The notes under the pieces are model-generated. The model was not told the origin of the DNA, made no database searches, and saw nothing but the letters and a program-made list of their open reading frames with translations. A stretch of DNA of 64,000 bases, taken from DASRHD01 sp035485575 (GTDB taxonomy: Bacteria > Verrucomicrobiota > Verrucomicrobiia > Opitutales > Opitutaceae). The stretch spans positions 124,001 through 188,000 of the forward strand of contig DATHNW010000017.1 of NCBI GenBank assembly GCA_035485575.1, written 5' to 3'. Made by a program: the position numbers and the translations under genes. Shown here piece by piece: positions 53,724 to 62,575 of this stretch (positions within the stretch are counted from its first letter, which is position 1; the number at the start of each line of letters is the position of its first letter).

Positions 53724-54017
53724 ATGCTGCCCATTTCCCCTGCAGAGCGTCCCAAGTTATCCCCCCGGGCCCGGCTTCAGACCGACAAGGTGACCGGCCA
53801 TCCCATCCTGCTTTATCCGGAAGGCGTGCTGGTCTTGAATCCCACCGGCCGCGCGATCGTGGGCCTCTGCAACGGGGAGGCGACCCTGCAGGAAATCATT
53901 GAAAAACTGGCGGCCGAATATCGCACGCCCCCGGAAAATGTTTCCGGCGATGTGATCAATTACCTGGACCGCCTGCGTTCGCTCAACCTGCTGGAAATCG
54001 CAAACCAAGGGAATTGA
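53724..54017 (+). CDS. pqqD: PQQ peptide chaperone PqqD
   Basis: Small protein of 97 residues that binds the PqqA precursor and presents it to PqqE. It shows the PqqD core LLYPEGVLVLNPTGRAIVGLCNGEATLQEIIEKLA and a VINYLDRLRSLNLLE ending. The ATG at 53724 gives the usual length; the longer open frame upstream lies inside pqqC. Separate from PqqE, as in most bacteria, with pqqE starting 6 bases later. Confidence 0.93.
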   Translation: MLPISPAERPKLSPRARLQTDKVTGHPILLYPEGVLVLNPTGRAIVGLCNGEATLQEIIEKLAAEYRTPPENVSGDVINYLDRLRSLNLLEIANQGN

Positions 54018-54023
54018 AGCACC

Positions 54024-55136
54024 ATGGTTCGATCGATCCCACGGCCTTTCAGTCTGCTGGCAGAAGTGACCCACCGGTGTCCGCTGCATTGTCCGTATTG
54101 TTCGAATCCGACGAAGTTGCCGCCGGTGGGCGATGAGCTGGCGACCGATGAATGGCGGCGCGTCCTCAACGAGGCATCGGAGATCGGCGCACTGCACGTC
54201 GGTTTTTCCGGCGGCGAGCCGCTCCAGCGCCCCGATCTGGCCGAACTGGTGGCGTCCGCGCATGCCGCCGGCCTTTATTCAAACCTGATCACGAGCTCGC
54301 TCGGGTTGAGTCGCGGACGGGCCGAGGAGTTGAAGGCCGCGGGATTGGACAGCGTGCAAATCAGCTTTCAATCGGACGAGGAGCCGCTGGCCAACCTGAT
54401 CGCAGGGACGAAGGCGCACGTCAAAAAGCTGGAGGCGGCGGCGCTCGTGCGCGAACTGGGCTTTCCGCTGACCATCAATGTCGTGCTGCACCGGGGCAAC
54501 ATCGGCCGGCTGGGCGCGATCATTGCGCTGGCCGAGAGTCTGGGCGCAGAGCGGCTCGAACTCGCCAACACCCAATTCTACGGCTGGGCCTTTCAAAACC
54601 GTGCGGCCCTGCTCCCGACACGGATGCAGGTGCGGGAAGCGGCCGAAATTTCGTTTGCGGCGAAAAAGCGGCTCATGGGGAAAATGGAAGTCATCTTTGT
54701 GGCGCCGGATTATTATTCCGACCGGCCCAAGCCCTGCATGCATGGCTGGGGCAGCCGCCACCTGACGGTGAATCCGCGCGGCGATGTGCTGCCGTGTCCG
54801 ACGGCCGGGGAGATAAAATCACTGCGCTTTGAAAATGTCCGGCAAAAGACGCTGCGCTGGATCTGGGAGGAATCGGAATCCTTCAACCGCTTTCGCGGGA
54901 CCGAATGGATGCCGCAGCCCTGCCAGAGCTGCGAATTCCGCGAGATCGATTTCGGTGGCTGCCGCTGCCAGGCGGCGCTATTGACCGAGGACGCGGCGAA
55001 CACCGATCCGGCCTGTTCGCTTTCGCCATTCCGTGAACGGCTCACAACGCTGGTCGACTCCATTCAGGATCCCGCCATCAGCGTTCCTTTTGCCGCAGGG
55101 GCCGGCCAGATTGTTTACCGCGAAAATCCGCAGTGA
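54024..55136 (+). CDS. pqqE: PqqA peptide cyclase PqqE
   Basis: Radical SAM enzyme that links Glu and Tyr side chains of PqqA. The SAM cluster is Cys19, Cys23 and Cys26 (CPLHCPYC), GFSGGEPLQRPDL is the SAM-binding GGE motif, and a C-terminal SPASM region supplies extra cluster ligands (PCPTAGE, then CQSCEFREIDFGGCRCQ). FYGWAFQNRAALLPT is PqqE-specific. The length of 370 residues is normal. A bidirectional hairpin separates it from convergent pqqA. Confidence 0.95.
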   Translation: MVRSIPRPFSLLAEVTHRCPLHCPYCSNPTKLPPVGDELATDEWRRVLNEASEIGALHVGFSGGEPLQRPDLAELVASAHAAGLYSNLITSSLGLSRGRAEELKAAGLDSVQISFQSDEEPLANLIAGTKAHVKKLEAAALVRELGFPLTINVVLHRGNIGRLGAIIALAESLGAERLELANTQFYGWAFQNRAALLPTRMQVREAAEISFAAKKRLMGKMEVIFVAPDYYSDRPKPCMHGWGSRHLTVNPRGDVLPCPTAGEIKSLRFENVRQKTLRWIWEESESFNRFRGTEWMPQPCQSCEFREIDFGGCRCQAALLTEDAANTDPACSLSPFRERLTTLVDSIQDPAISVPFAAGAGQIVYRENPQ

Positions 55137-55153
55137 CCTGCCGTTTTGGATAC

Positions 55154-55184
55154 AAAAAAAGACCGCAGAAATCTGCGGCCTTTT
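55154..55184. terminator. Bidirectional terminator between pqqE and pqqA
   Basis: CCGCAGA (55163-55169) pairs with TCTGCGG (55172-55178). TTTT follows on the plus strand, and the AAAAAAA run before it gives a T tract on the minus strand. It can stop both pqqE and pqqA transcripts. Confidence 0.85.
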
Positions 55185-55210
55185 AAAAGGATGCTTGAGA
55201 TTACTGCGGC

Positions 55211-55306
55211 TCAGGCTTCGAACTGATCGACGTCGCCGGAATAAGCGGTGCACTCCATGCTCACGGGGATTTGCTCAAAATCGGGGGTGATCCATTTGAT
55301 GTCCAT
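55211..55306 (-). CDS. pqqA: PQQ precursor peptide PqqA
   Basis: A 31-residue ribosomal precursor of PQQ beginning MDIKWITPDFEQIPVSMEC. Glu18 and Tyr22 (ECTAY) are in the required E-x3-Y arrangement; these two residues become PQQ. The MEC-TAYSGD context matches PqqA peptides of the short class. It is encoded on the opposite strand to pqqBCDE and convergent with pqqE, so it must have its own promoter in 55307-55594. Confidence 0.92.
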   Translation of the reverse strand: MDIKWITPDFEQIPVSMECTAYSGDVDQFEA

Positions 55307-55594
55307 ATTCAACAAGGTAGTTAAGGGTTAACTTTAGCTGACAAAACATTGCAAGAGTGGCCAGGGGAAATCCTGCTTGTCAACGCCCAAAAGCGTAAAA
55401 TATAAAATCACATAAAGTGCTTATCTGTAATAATTAAAGAAGATTAAATGTCATCGTCCATTTTCCTGTTTCCGGCGTCCTTCGGCGCCGATCTTTGCGC
55501 TGGTTTCCCGCGCTGTGCCCAATGCGCAGAGGTTGGGCGGGGTGATGCCCTGCAATGGTTTGCGGGTGGGTGGGCTTTGGCCAAGGTTTGAGCG
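55307..55594. other. AT-rich region upstream of pqqA and the deacetylase
   Basis: Contains an AT-rich stretch (about 55396-55447) and a minus-strand TTGACA at 55378-55383, but no well-spaced -10 partner. It must hold the pqqA promoter and perhaps that of the divergent deacetylase. No gene is seen. Confidence 0.45.
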
Positions 55595-56350
55595 ATGCGC
55601 CCCATCTTCGCCGCCAATCTTATCGGCAAAGTCATCGCGGTGGCGGCGTGGACTCATGCTCCGTGGCTGGCTGCGGCATTTTTCTTCGGACCCGACTTTT
55701 ATCTGCTCTATCATCTGCTGGCGCCATCAGGGCAGGCACTGGGCCGGGTGATCACGCATTTTTCCAGCGAACAGCGGGAGGTCTGGCTGACGGTCGACGA
55801 CGGGCCCGATGCGGCGGATACGCCGCGCATCCTCGACTTGCTGGACCAGCATCGCGCGCGCGCCACGTTTTTTCTCATCGGCTGCCGGGCGGTCCGACAT
55901 CCGGAGCTCGTGGCGGAAATTCTCCGGCGGGGTCACGAGGTGGCGCACCACACCCAGACGCATCCGCTTTACACCTTCTGGTATGCGGGTCCCTCGCGGG
56001 TCCGCCGGGAATTGGATGACGGCCTGGCCTCGTTACGGAAAGGAGGCGCCGAGCCGCGGTGCTTCCGTTCGCCGGTGGGTATCAAGAACGCCTTCCTGCA
56101 TCGTGCGCTGGCCCGGCGCGGCCTCACCTGCATTGCCTGGAGCGTGCGCAGCGGCGACAGCCGGCTCAAGGATCCGGATCGAATTGTGGCTCGGGTGATG
56201 AAACAGGTTGAACCGGGGGCCATCATCCTCACGCACGAAGGGCCGGATGTGCCGGTTCAGGTCAGGGTCGAAGCCATCGCGCGTTTGCTCAAGGCATTGG
56301 AGGCACAAGGTTTCAGCTGTATCGTGCCTGACGCCGGGCAGTGGCGTTGA
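55595..56350 (+). CDS. Polysaccharide deacetylase (NodB/CE4 family)
   Basis: A 251-residue membrane-anchored deacetylase with N-terminal hydrophobic segments (about 5-42). The catalytic TVDDGPD places the metal and base Asp at 68-69, HHTQTHP supplies the HxxxH metal site (119-123), and CFRSPVGIKN and ILTHEGPD follow. The substrate is an N- or O-acetylated sugar polymer or lipid-linked sugar. Its stop touches the next small frame, which is coupled to the chorismatase gene, so it may belong to the aryl-polyene-like cluster. Confidence 0.85.
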   Translation: MRPIFAANLIGKVIAVAAWTHAPWLAAAFFFGPDFYLLYHLLAPSGQALGRVITHFSSEQREVWLTVDDGPDAADTPRILDLLDQHRARATFFLIGCRAVRHPELVAEILRRGHEVAHHTQTHPLYTFWYAGPSRVRRELDDGLASLRKGGAEPRCFRSPVGIKNAFLHRALARRGLTCIAWSVRSGDSRLKDPDRIVARVMKQVEPGAIILTHEGPDVPVQVRVEAIARLLKALEAQGFSCIVPDAGQWR

Positions 56351-56500
56351 ATGGCTGCGGCCGCAAAATGGCTTGATGCGCTTTTGCGCCGGGTGTTTGG
56401 TCATCCCGCCTTGGCCATGCCGATGAAATGTTTCATGCTTTGTCTGTTGGCGGCTTTCGCGATGTTTGCCGGCCGGCCAACGAACGGATTCCGCGCATGA
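56351..56500 (+). CDS. Possible 49-residue membrane peptide between deacetylase and chorismatase
   Basis: An open frame whose ATG follows the deacetylase stop immediately (TGAATG) and whose TGA overlaps the chorismatase ATG (ATGA). The product has a hydrophobic stretch (MPMKCFMLCLLAAFAMFAG, about 23-41). I do not recognise it. The tight junctions favour a real gene, but a frame of this length can arise by chance in GC-rich DNA. Confidence 0.4.
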   Translation: MAAAAKWLDALLRRVFGHPALAMPMKCFMLCLLAAFAMFAGRPTNGFRA

Positions 56501-57435
56501 CCGTTGTTGAAAAGGCCGGGAGGGGGGCGCTGTCGCTGGAGATCGAATTCGGAAGCGCTGCGGCCGCTTACTTGGAAGATTCCCGGGCCGGTCTGCGGTT
56601 GCCGCTGCCTCGATTGGGTGGCGAAACCACGGAGCGCATTTTTTCCTCGTTGCGCCCCGCGGGTGAGGCGGCGGGATTTCAGCTCTTTTCTGCGGACGGA
56701 TGGTTGCTGGGCTGCGGCCTTCAGCCGGCGACGGAGGCGCCCGAGGCGGCAGCGCTGGAACTTTATCGCCGCCTGCTGCGGGCGACGGACGGGCGATGGC
56801 TCTACCGGGTCTGGAATTATGTCCCGGACATCAACGGGCTGAGGGATGGATTTGAAAATTACCGTGCCTTCAGCGCTGGCCGCGCGCAGGCATTTGAGGA
56901 GGCGTTCGGCGCCGACTACCGCCGGAAGCTCCCGGCGGCCTCCGCCGTGGGCTGCTTGGGCGGAACGATGGCGGCAATCTTTGTGGCCGGCAGCCAGGCT
57001 CCGCGCCATGTCGAAAATCCCGAGCAAATTTCCGCCTACCATTATCCACCCAAGCACGGACCGTCTCCGCCGAGCTTTTCCCGCTCCACGATCGTCGCAC
57101 ACGGGGGCGGAAAGCTCATCTTCATTTCAGGCACGGCCGCCATCAAGGGCCATGAGACGGTCGCGCCCGGTGCGCTTGAGGCGCAGCTCGAATGCACACT
57201 CGACAATCTGCGGCTGATGTCCCGCGCGGCGGGTATTGGCGAAAACTTCGGTGCCAGCGGTGAGTTCGTGCGCCATTTCAAAATTTATCTTCGCCGGGCC
57301 GGGGATCTTCCGGCCGCCATGGTGCGGCTGAAAAGATCGTTGCTGCGGCCGGATGATCAGGTCGTGTGGCTGCAGGCCGACCTTTGCCGGGCCGAGCTTG
57401 ACGTGGAAATCGAAGCTACGCTGGTGGGAAAATAG
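56497..57435 (+). CDS. Chorismatase, XanB2/FkbO/Hyg5 family
   Basis: A 312-residue chorismate-converting enzyme. Family blocks are RVWNYVPDINGLRDGFENYRAF, SAGRAQAFEEAFG, PRHVENPEQISAYHYP, KHGPSPPSFSRS and LIFISGTAAIKGHET; the second half has the YjgF-like fold. Members release 3- or 4-hydroxybenzoate (XanB2, Hyg5) or dihydroxycyclohexadiene acid (FkbO); sequence alone does not settle which. XanB2 makes the starter of xanthomonadin pigments, which fits the ligase, MMPL and acyltransferase genes beside it. Convergent with them. Confidence 0.82.
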   Translation: MTVVEKAGRGALSLEIEFGSAAAAYLEDSRAGLRLPLPRLGGETTERIFSSLRPAGEAAGFQLFSADGWLLGCGLQPATEAPEAAALELYRRLLRATDGRWLYRVWNYVPDINGLRDGFENYRAFSAGRAQAFEEAFGADYRRKLPAASAVGCLGGTMAAIFVAGSQAPRHVENPEQISAYHYPPKHGPSPPSFSRSTIVAHGGGKLIFISGTAAIKGHETVAPGALEAQLECTLDNLRLMSRAAGIGENFGASGEFVRHFKIYLRRAGDLPAAMVRLKRSLLRPDDQVVWLQADLCRAELDVEIEATLVGK

Positions 57436-57439
57436 GGGT

Positions 57440-58780
57440 TCAGCGGCTGAGAACGGCGCGCAGCTCGCGCATGTCCGGCTTGCCTCGTGCCGTGAGGGGA
57501 AACTCTGCGAGTACGACCACCTTGCGCGGGATTTTCCAGGCGGCCAGCTGGTCGCGGAGCGTTGTGCGAATGGACTCGGCCGAAATATTTCCGGACACAA
57601 CGGCGGCCAGGACATCGGCCCGGCCGGGATGCAACGCGACGAAAGCGTCGCGCACTTCCGGCAGCTGGCGCAGGGTTTGCTCGACCTCGGCGGGGTTGAG
57701 CCGGCGTCCGCCGATCTTGACGAAGCGGCCGCTGCGACCGAGCAGCACGACTTCGCCATGTTCGTTGAGCTTCGCGAAGTCGGCCGGAGAATGTTGGTCC
57801 GATTTTTTCCCGGCGCGCCGGTTGCCGATCGTATAAACAGCGGCGCTTTTCACCAGGAAGCGGCGGCCCCGACCGAAGGTTAACCGCACCCCTTTAAGCG
57901 GAGCGCCGACGCTGCGGCCGGCCAGCGTGGCTTCGCCCGAGCGGTCATAGCTGATGCCGCCGGTTTCGCTGGAGCCGTAGAAACTGTGAATCTTGAGGCG
58001 AAAGCGGTCGTGAAAGGCGCGGGCGGTTTCCGGCTCCAAGAGAGCGCCGGCGGAGATGACGGTGCGCAGGCTTCGCAGTTGCACGGGAGAGATGTCCGTT
58101 TCGGCCATGGCGCGAAGAAGCGTGGGCACGGCGGGAAACAACGTCGGCCGCCAGCGTTCGATGGCTGCGGCCACCGCCTGCGGCAACGCCGACACGCCGC
58201 AGATCACGGTCGTGCCCTGGGCCAGCAGTGGAATCACGAGATTGCCCAAGCCGTAGGAATGCCCGAAAGGAATGAGCGCCAGATTCACATCGCCGGGCTG
58301 GATGCCCATCGTTGCGCAGATTTGCCGCCCGTCGGCCAGCATCTGGGCGTCGGTGAAGGCGAGCGCGCGTGGCGTGCCGGTGGAACCGGAGGTGAGTTTT
58401 ATCAGGCAACGGCCATCGCGATGGTGCCGGCGTTTCAGGCCGGTCGCTTCAAGCCGTCCGGCATTCCAAATAAAATCGGCACCGATTTTCCCGGCCAGAG
58501 CGTGGCGCACGGCGGTCGGCTCGGCTGGGTCGAGCGGAACGGCCATGGCCCTGGATTTGAGCAATCCGAGAAAAAGCTGCAGCCAGGTGATGCCGTTGGG
58601 CTCGGCGAAAACGACGGTCTGGCCGGCGATCGGCGCGGCATGGTGGGATGCCCATTCGGCGGCCAGCGCATCGATTTGCCTTCGGCTCCAGGTTTGGCCG
58701 GTGGCCGCATCGATCAACGCCGGGGCGCCAGGCTTGGCGCGCACGATGCGATCCCAGACTTTGCTCAGCGTGGCCGGCAT
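57440..58780 (-). CDS. AMP-dependent acyl/aryl-CoA or ACP ligase
   Basis: Adenylate-forming enzyme of 446 residues, short for the family. It has the phosphate loop KLTSGSTGTPRAL (about 127), FGHSYGLGN, YGSSETGG (about 270), LGRSGRFVKIGGRRLNPAEVE and a terminal catalytic Lys in LTARGKPD. In aryl-polyene and xanthomonadin clusters such a ligase activates the aromatic starter; 4-hydroxybenzoate or 3-hydroxybenzoate from the chorismatase is the likely substrate here, by inference. Its start overlaps the MMPL gene by 16 bases. Confidence 0.82.
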   Translation of the reverse strand: MPATLSKVWDRIVRAKPGAPALIDAATGQTWSRRQIDALAAEWASHHAAPIAGQTVVFAEPNGITWLQLFLGLLKSRAMAVPLDPAEPTAVRHALAGKIGADFIWNAGRLEATGLKRRHHRDGRCLIKLTSGSTGTPRALAFTDAQMLADGRQICATMGIQPGDVNLALIPFGHSYGLGNLVIPLLAQGTTVICGVSALPQAVAAAIERWRPTLFPAVPTLLRAMAETDISPVQLRSLRTVISAGALLEPETARAFHDRFRLKIHSFYGSSETGGISYDRSGEATLAGRSVGAPLKGVRLTFGRGRRFLVKSAAVYTIGNRRAGKKSDQHSPADFAKLNEHGEVVLLGRSGRFVKIGGRRLNPAEVEQTLRQLPEVRDAFVALHPGRADVLAAVVSGNISAESIRTTLRDQLAAWKIPRKVVVLAEFPLTARGKPDMRELRAVLSR

Positions 58781-61125
58781 GATTCAGGAGAGTTGGAATC
58801 GCCGCGGGCCAGCGGTTCAAGTTCGACGGCGGTGAGGGCGGTGAGTACGATCAGCGCGACAGTCAGGCCGAGGCTGTGGACGACGGGGATCCGGCTGAAA
58901 CTCAGCACGCCGAAGGAAGAGGCGGCGCTCAAGGCCGAAAGCCGGATGGCCACGGGCGGAGGCGTGCCGCCATGGGCACTTTCGGAGGAAAAGATGGCGT
59001 AATTGTGCGCGAGACAGAGGCCGAGGAACGCGCCCAGCAGATGGAAAAGATTCAACGTCTGGCCGAGGAACCCAAACACGCCGAAGATGAAAAAACACGA
59101 GCCGGCGGGGATCAAGGCGATGCGCAGTCCGGCGCGGAAGGGGTAGATCACAAAGACGCTGATGATCACGAGGGCGAGTCCCACGAGGCTCAACCGCAGG
59201 GCGGACCAACGGTAGCGCGTAAATAGATGGTTCAGCGACTGGAGCTGGTCTGCGCTAACGGTGAAAAGACCGGCGGGCGGCAGTGGTGCGTCCGGTTGCT
59301 TGATGATGGTGAGAAACCAATACAAGGGGCCATGCGAATTGTAGAGCTGCGCGAGCGGCCCGGTGATGATCCGCCCGATGTCCGCGTAGAGGTCGGCATA
59401 AGCGCCCGCCGGCGGATTTTTCCGCAGGTTGGCCCAATCGTCGAAAAACGAATCAAAGGACGCGGGCACGAAGCCATGGCGGTCCAGAGCCGCGCGAAAA
59501 TCGTCGGCAAATCCATCGAGATTGTTCAATCGTGCCGGCAGCGCCTGCCAGTCCTCCTCGGTAGGAAACACGAGGCCGAAACTGGCGGGCGCAACGCCGG
59601 GCGCGGTTTTTGACTCGTAAGCCAGGAAATTTTCCAGGTGCCGGCGGGCCTCCGCCACCGAGTTTCCATAGGTGAGATAGACGGAATTATCCGAAGTGTC
59701 GCCGAACAGCGTTCGCAGCGCTTGCTCGTTGGCGATCAATTGGGGCGCCGGAATGTCGAGTTCCCGGATGTCGTCCTGCCAGTGCAGCCGCCACGGTCCG
59801 GCGAGGGCGATCGCAATTGCGGTGATAAACATCAGGCGCGGAAGCAGCCGTTGCCATGGGCTTTTGCTGGCGGAGAGCCGGCCGAATTGACGGCCTTCGA
59901 GAAAGGGCTGTTCCAGCTGCGCGAAGTACAGCATCGCCCCTGCGAGCGCACACAACAAACCGGCGCTGACAAAAAGACCGACCTGCCGGATGAACGGAAG
60001 GTTGGAGAAAAGCAGCAGCGAGAAACCGATCACCGTGGTGAGGCAGCTCGCCAGCAGCGGCTTGAGCAGGCGGCCCAGCTTGTCGGCGTAAGGTTCGCCG
60101 GGCCGCCGCGAAGGCTGCATGTAAATATAAAACCCGTAATCGATCGCGACGCCGCTAAGCAGGGAGCCGATCACGAAAACAAGGACATGGAGGCGAGGAA
60201 AGAGCAGCGTAGAGGCCGTCCAGGCGCCGAGGAGGGAACAGACAATCACCGGCAGCAGGTGCAGCATTTTCCAGATGCGGCGGACAAAAACACAGCCGAC
60301 CGCGAGCACGGCGAGGATGGAAGCGGTGTTTAGGATTTTGATTTCCCATTCGATCCTTGCGCGGCTGGCCGCGGCGAAGCGATTTATGCCGGACCACTGA
60401 ACTTCGACGGACGGATAGTGTGCGCGGGTTTTGGCCAGCGCCTGTTCGACAGCCGCAAAGACGGGCTGCTGGCCTTCCTCAGTGAGCGGCGAAGCCTTGA
60501 TTCGCGCCCAGATGAGGGCGTGGCCATCGGCGTGGGCCCCGGGCAGGCCGAGCGAGCCGGCGCGTTCAATCAGGTGTGGCGTCAGCAGGAGGGGATCCTT
60601 CAGTACCAAATCCTGCATGGGCACGGCTTCGGGTTTGCTGAGGAAAGACTCAAGGTCGGCCGCGGCGCGCTCGGCCAGCCAGGAGGAAAATTTCTGCGCG
60701 GGCTGGCCGGTTTGCGCGAATTCACGCTGCCGTTCGCCCAGCCAGGCCGGCAGCAGCAATGCAAAACGCCGCTCAAAGATATGCCGTCCCATTTCGGTTT
60801 GAGCCGTGGTGTCGCCCAGGGTCACAACCTCGGCCAGGGCGGGCGATCGGGCGAGCTCATCGGCGAACAGCCGGGCGGCGGGCTCAGGCGAAACCGTGGG
60901 CGCGGCTGGATCGTGCAGTGCGAACAGCATCACCCGGACCTGCAGGTCGCCGGCGAGGCTCCGGGCCACGGCGACCTCGGGCGACTGTTCATCCGGCGGG
61001 ATGAGGTCGAGGACATTGGTCGAAATTTTCCGGGTGTAGTCCAGCCGGGCCAGCCAGCCTGCGCACAGGACGACGAAGGCGGCGAGTGCGCAACGGGCGA
61101 AAAGTTTCTGGCGGGCCGGTTCCAC
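58765..61125 (-). CDS. MMPL/RND-superfamily exporter
   Basis: A 786-residue membrane transporter with two halves, each a large periplasmic loop after helix 1 and a block of five helices (about 270-420 and 640-780). GSLLSGVAIDYGFYIYM and GFSLLLFSNLPFIRQVGLF are typical of MMPL lipid or hydrophobe exporters. Initiation is at GTG 61125, 5 bases after the LolA-like gene. In aryl-polyene clusters this protein moves the polyene lipid across the inner membrane. Coupled by overlap to the ligase. Confidence 0.85.
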   Translation of the reverse strand: MEPARQKLFARCALAAFVVLCAGWLARLDYTRKISTNVLDLIPPDEQSPEVAVARSLAGDLQVRVMLFALHDPAAPTVSPEPAARLFADELARSPALAEVVTLGDTTAQTEMGRHIFERRFALLLPAWLGERQREFAQTGQPAQKFSSWLAERAAADLESFLSKPEAVPMQDLVLKDPLLLTPHLIERAGSLGLPGAHADGHALIWARIKASPLTEEGQQPVFAAVEQALAKTRAHYPSVEVQWSGINRFAAASRARIEWEIKILNTASILAVLAVGCVFVRRIWKMLHLLPVIVCSLLGAWTASTLLFPRLHVLVFVIGSLLSGVAIDYGFYIYMQPSRRPGEPYADKLGRLLKPLLASCLTTVIGFSLLLFSNLPFIRQVGLFVSAGLLCALAGAMLYFAQLEQPFLEGRQFGRLSASKSPWQRLLPRLMFITAIAIALAGPWRLHWQDDIRELDIPAPQLIANEQALRTLFGDTSDNSVYLTYGNSVAEARRHLENFLAYESKTAPGVAPASFGLVFPTEEDWQALPARLNNLDGFADDFRAALDRHGFVPASFDSFFDDWANLRKNPPAGAYADLYADIGRIITGPLAQLYNSHGPLYWFLTIIKQPDAPLPPAGLFTVSADQLQSLNHLFTRYRWSALRLSLVGLALVIISVFVIYPFRAGLRIALIPAGSCFFIFGVFGFLGQTLNLFHLLGAFLGLCLAHNYAIFSSESAHGGTPPPVAIRLSALSAASSFGVLSFSRIPVVHSLGLTVALIVLTALTAVELEPLARGDSNSPESCRPR

Positions 61126-61130
61126 GGCGG

Positions 61131-61784
61131 TCAGCGAAAATAACGGGCCAGCTCGTCCGCGGAAAAGACCACATTCTCGTGCGTTTCGCCGATGAGGATT
61201 TCGATGTGTTGTGAGGCGGACACGATCAGCTCGATTTTGCGCAGCCGGGCCTTTTCACCGGAGATAACGAGGGAAGACAGGTTCCCGACGAGCGCCGGGT
61301 CGCGCGGCACAAGGGCGAGCGTCCAGGCCTCGGCCTCACGCTGCCCATGGAGTTCGAATTTTTTTTCAAGCTGCGGCAGGTCGAAATGAAGGACGTCAAC
61401 CAGGGCGGAAGTCGCCGCCTGGGCCCGGCTGTCGGCCGGCGCGGCCCGCTCATGGCCCTGGTCATCGCGCATCAGCAGGCCGCGATCATCGATGATGAGG
61501 ATGCGGGACTCGGGGGTGAGGTAGTGCAGGCTGAGGCCGCGGCTGGCGACGATGCGAATTTCTCCGGTCAGCACGACGGGTGTCTTGCGAAACGGAAAAT
61601 AACGCAGCTCCTGAAAAAAAGACACGCGGCTCTTGTCGGGAGCCAGGCGCACAAACAGGTCCTTCCAGGCCGGGTCGTGTGCAGCATCGGCGATGAGCGT
61701 GCTGGAATCGAGCAACGGCGTTTCCGCCGGACTGGTCAGGACGCCGGCAAGGCAGAGGGCGAGGGCGGCGAGGCGACGTTTCAT
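61131..61784 (-). CDS. LolA-like outer-membrane lipoprotein carrier
   Basis: A 217-residue periplasmic protein with signal peptide (about 1-20, ending SPAET). The beta-rich half-barrel fold is suggested by FFQELRYFPFRKTPVVLTGEIRIV, SLHYLTPESRILIIDDRGLLMRDD and LRKIELIVSASQHIEILI. LolA-like proteins accompany MMPL exporters in aryl-polyene clusters and probably carry the lipid to the outer membrane. The start at 61784 overlaps the glycosyltransferase stop by 4 bases. Confidence 0.8.
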   Translation of the reverse strand: MKRRLAALALCLAGVLTSPAETPLLDSSTLIADAAHDPAWKDLFVRLAPDKSRVSFFQELRYFPFRKTPVVLTGEIRIVASRGLSLHYLTPESRILIIDDRGLLMRDDQGHERAAPADSRAQAATSALVDVLHFDLPQLEKKFELHGQREAEAWTLALVPRDPALVGNLSSLVISGEKARLRKIELIVSASQHIEILIGETHENVVFSADELARYFR

Positions 61785-62575
61785 GATGATTGCCGGATTG
61801 GTTTGCCGGAGGTGCGAATGCCGGCCCGGCGCAGGCGGTGGACCGGCCACCAGCGCCACAAGGCGAGCTGGGCGACCAGGCGCGCATGCAGCCAGATCAG
61901 GAGGAGATTGTCGCGCCCGTAGTGAAAATGCGAGACGCCACCTTCGCCTTTGGCCAGATAGCGGCAGGGTGCAGGCAGGTTCACGGTGGGTGTTCCCGCC
62001 CAGAACATCCGCACGGCGATTTCGTGGTCGAAATCGAAACGGCGGGCACTGTGAGTTGAATTGAAAGCGCGCTGGAGGGCGGCGGCAGGATAAACCCGAA
62101 ATCCGAAAAGGGGGTCGTCGATGCCCGCGCCGAGAACTTCGATCCGGGCGAGGAGCACGCTGAGCTTGCGGCCGTACAGTCGCACCGCCGGCGCTTCCGG
62201 GCCGAAGACCGGCCGGCCGAGCACGAGCGCAGCAGGTTGCGCCATTGACGCCTGCATGAATTCGGAAATATGGCCGGCGGGATGCTGGCCGTCGGCGTCC
62301 ATCGTCAGCACATGGGTGAAGCCTGCGGCCAGGGCGGCCGCAGTGCCGATCTCGATGGCTGCGCCTTTGCCGCCGTTCTGCGGGCATAGGATCACCCGCA
62401 CCCGCGGATCGCCGGCGGCGAGGGCCTGGACCGGTCCGGCGCTGCCATCCGTGCTGCCATCGATGACCACCCAGACGGGACTCCAATGGCGCAATGCCTC
62501 CGTCACCGTGGCCACAAGGATCGGCCCGGTGTTGAAGGACGGAATGAGCACGAGGTGGGTGGTGGAGGGCGTCAT
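61781..62575 (-). CDS. Family 2 glycosyltransferase
   Basis: A 264-residue GT2 enzyme of the dolichol-phosphate mannosyltransferase-like type. It has LIPSFNTGPILVATV, VVIDGSTDGSAGPV, CPQNGGKGAAIEIG, the metal-binding TMDADGQHP (DxD, about 90) and RRFDFDHEIAVRMFW. It probably adds a sugar to a lipid carrier or to the cluster product. Both ends overlap neighbours by 4 bases, so it belongs to the run of coupled genes. Confidence 0.85.
   Translation of the reverse strand: MTPSTTHLVLIPSFNTGPILVATVTEALRHWSPVWVVIDGSTDGSAGPVQALAAGDPRVRVILCPQNGGKGAAIEIGTAAALAAGFTHVLTMDADGQHPAGHISEFMQASMAQPAALVLGRPVFGPEAPAVRLYGRKLSVLLARIEVLGAGIDDPLFGFRVYPAAALQRAFNSTHSARRFDFDHEIAVRMFWAGTPTVNLPAPCRYLAKGEGGVSHFHYGRDNLLLIWLHARLVAQLALWRWWPVHRLRRAGIRTSGKPIRQSS

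Noticed and set aside
55346..55366. Possible sigma-54 promoter for pqqA on the minus strand (TGGCCACTCTTGCA)
   Set aside because: The spacing between the GG and GC elements is two bases shorter than the invariant -24/-12 distance.
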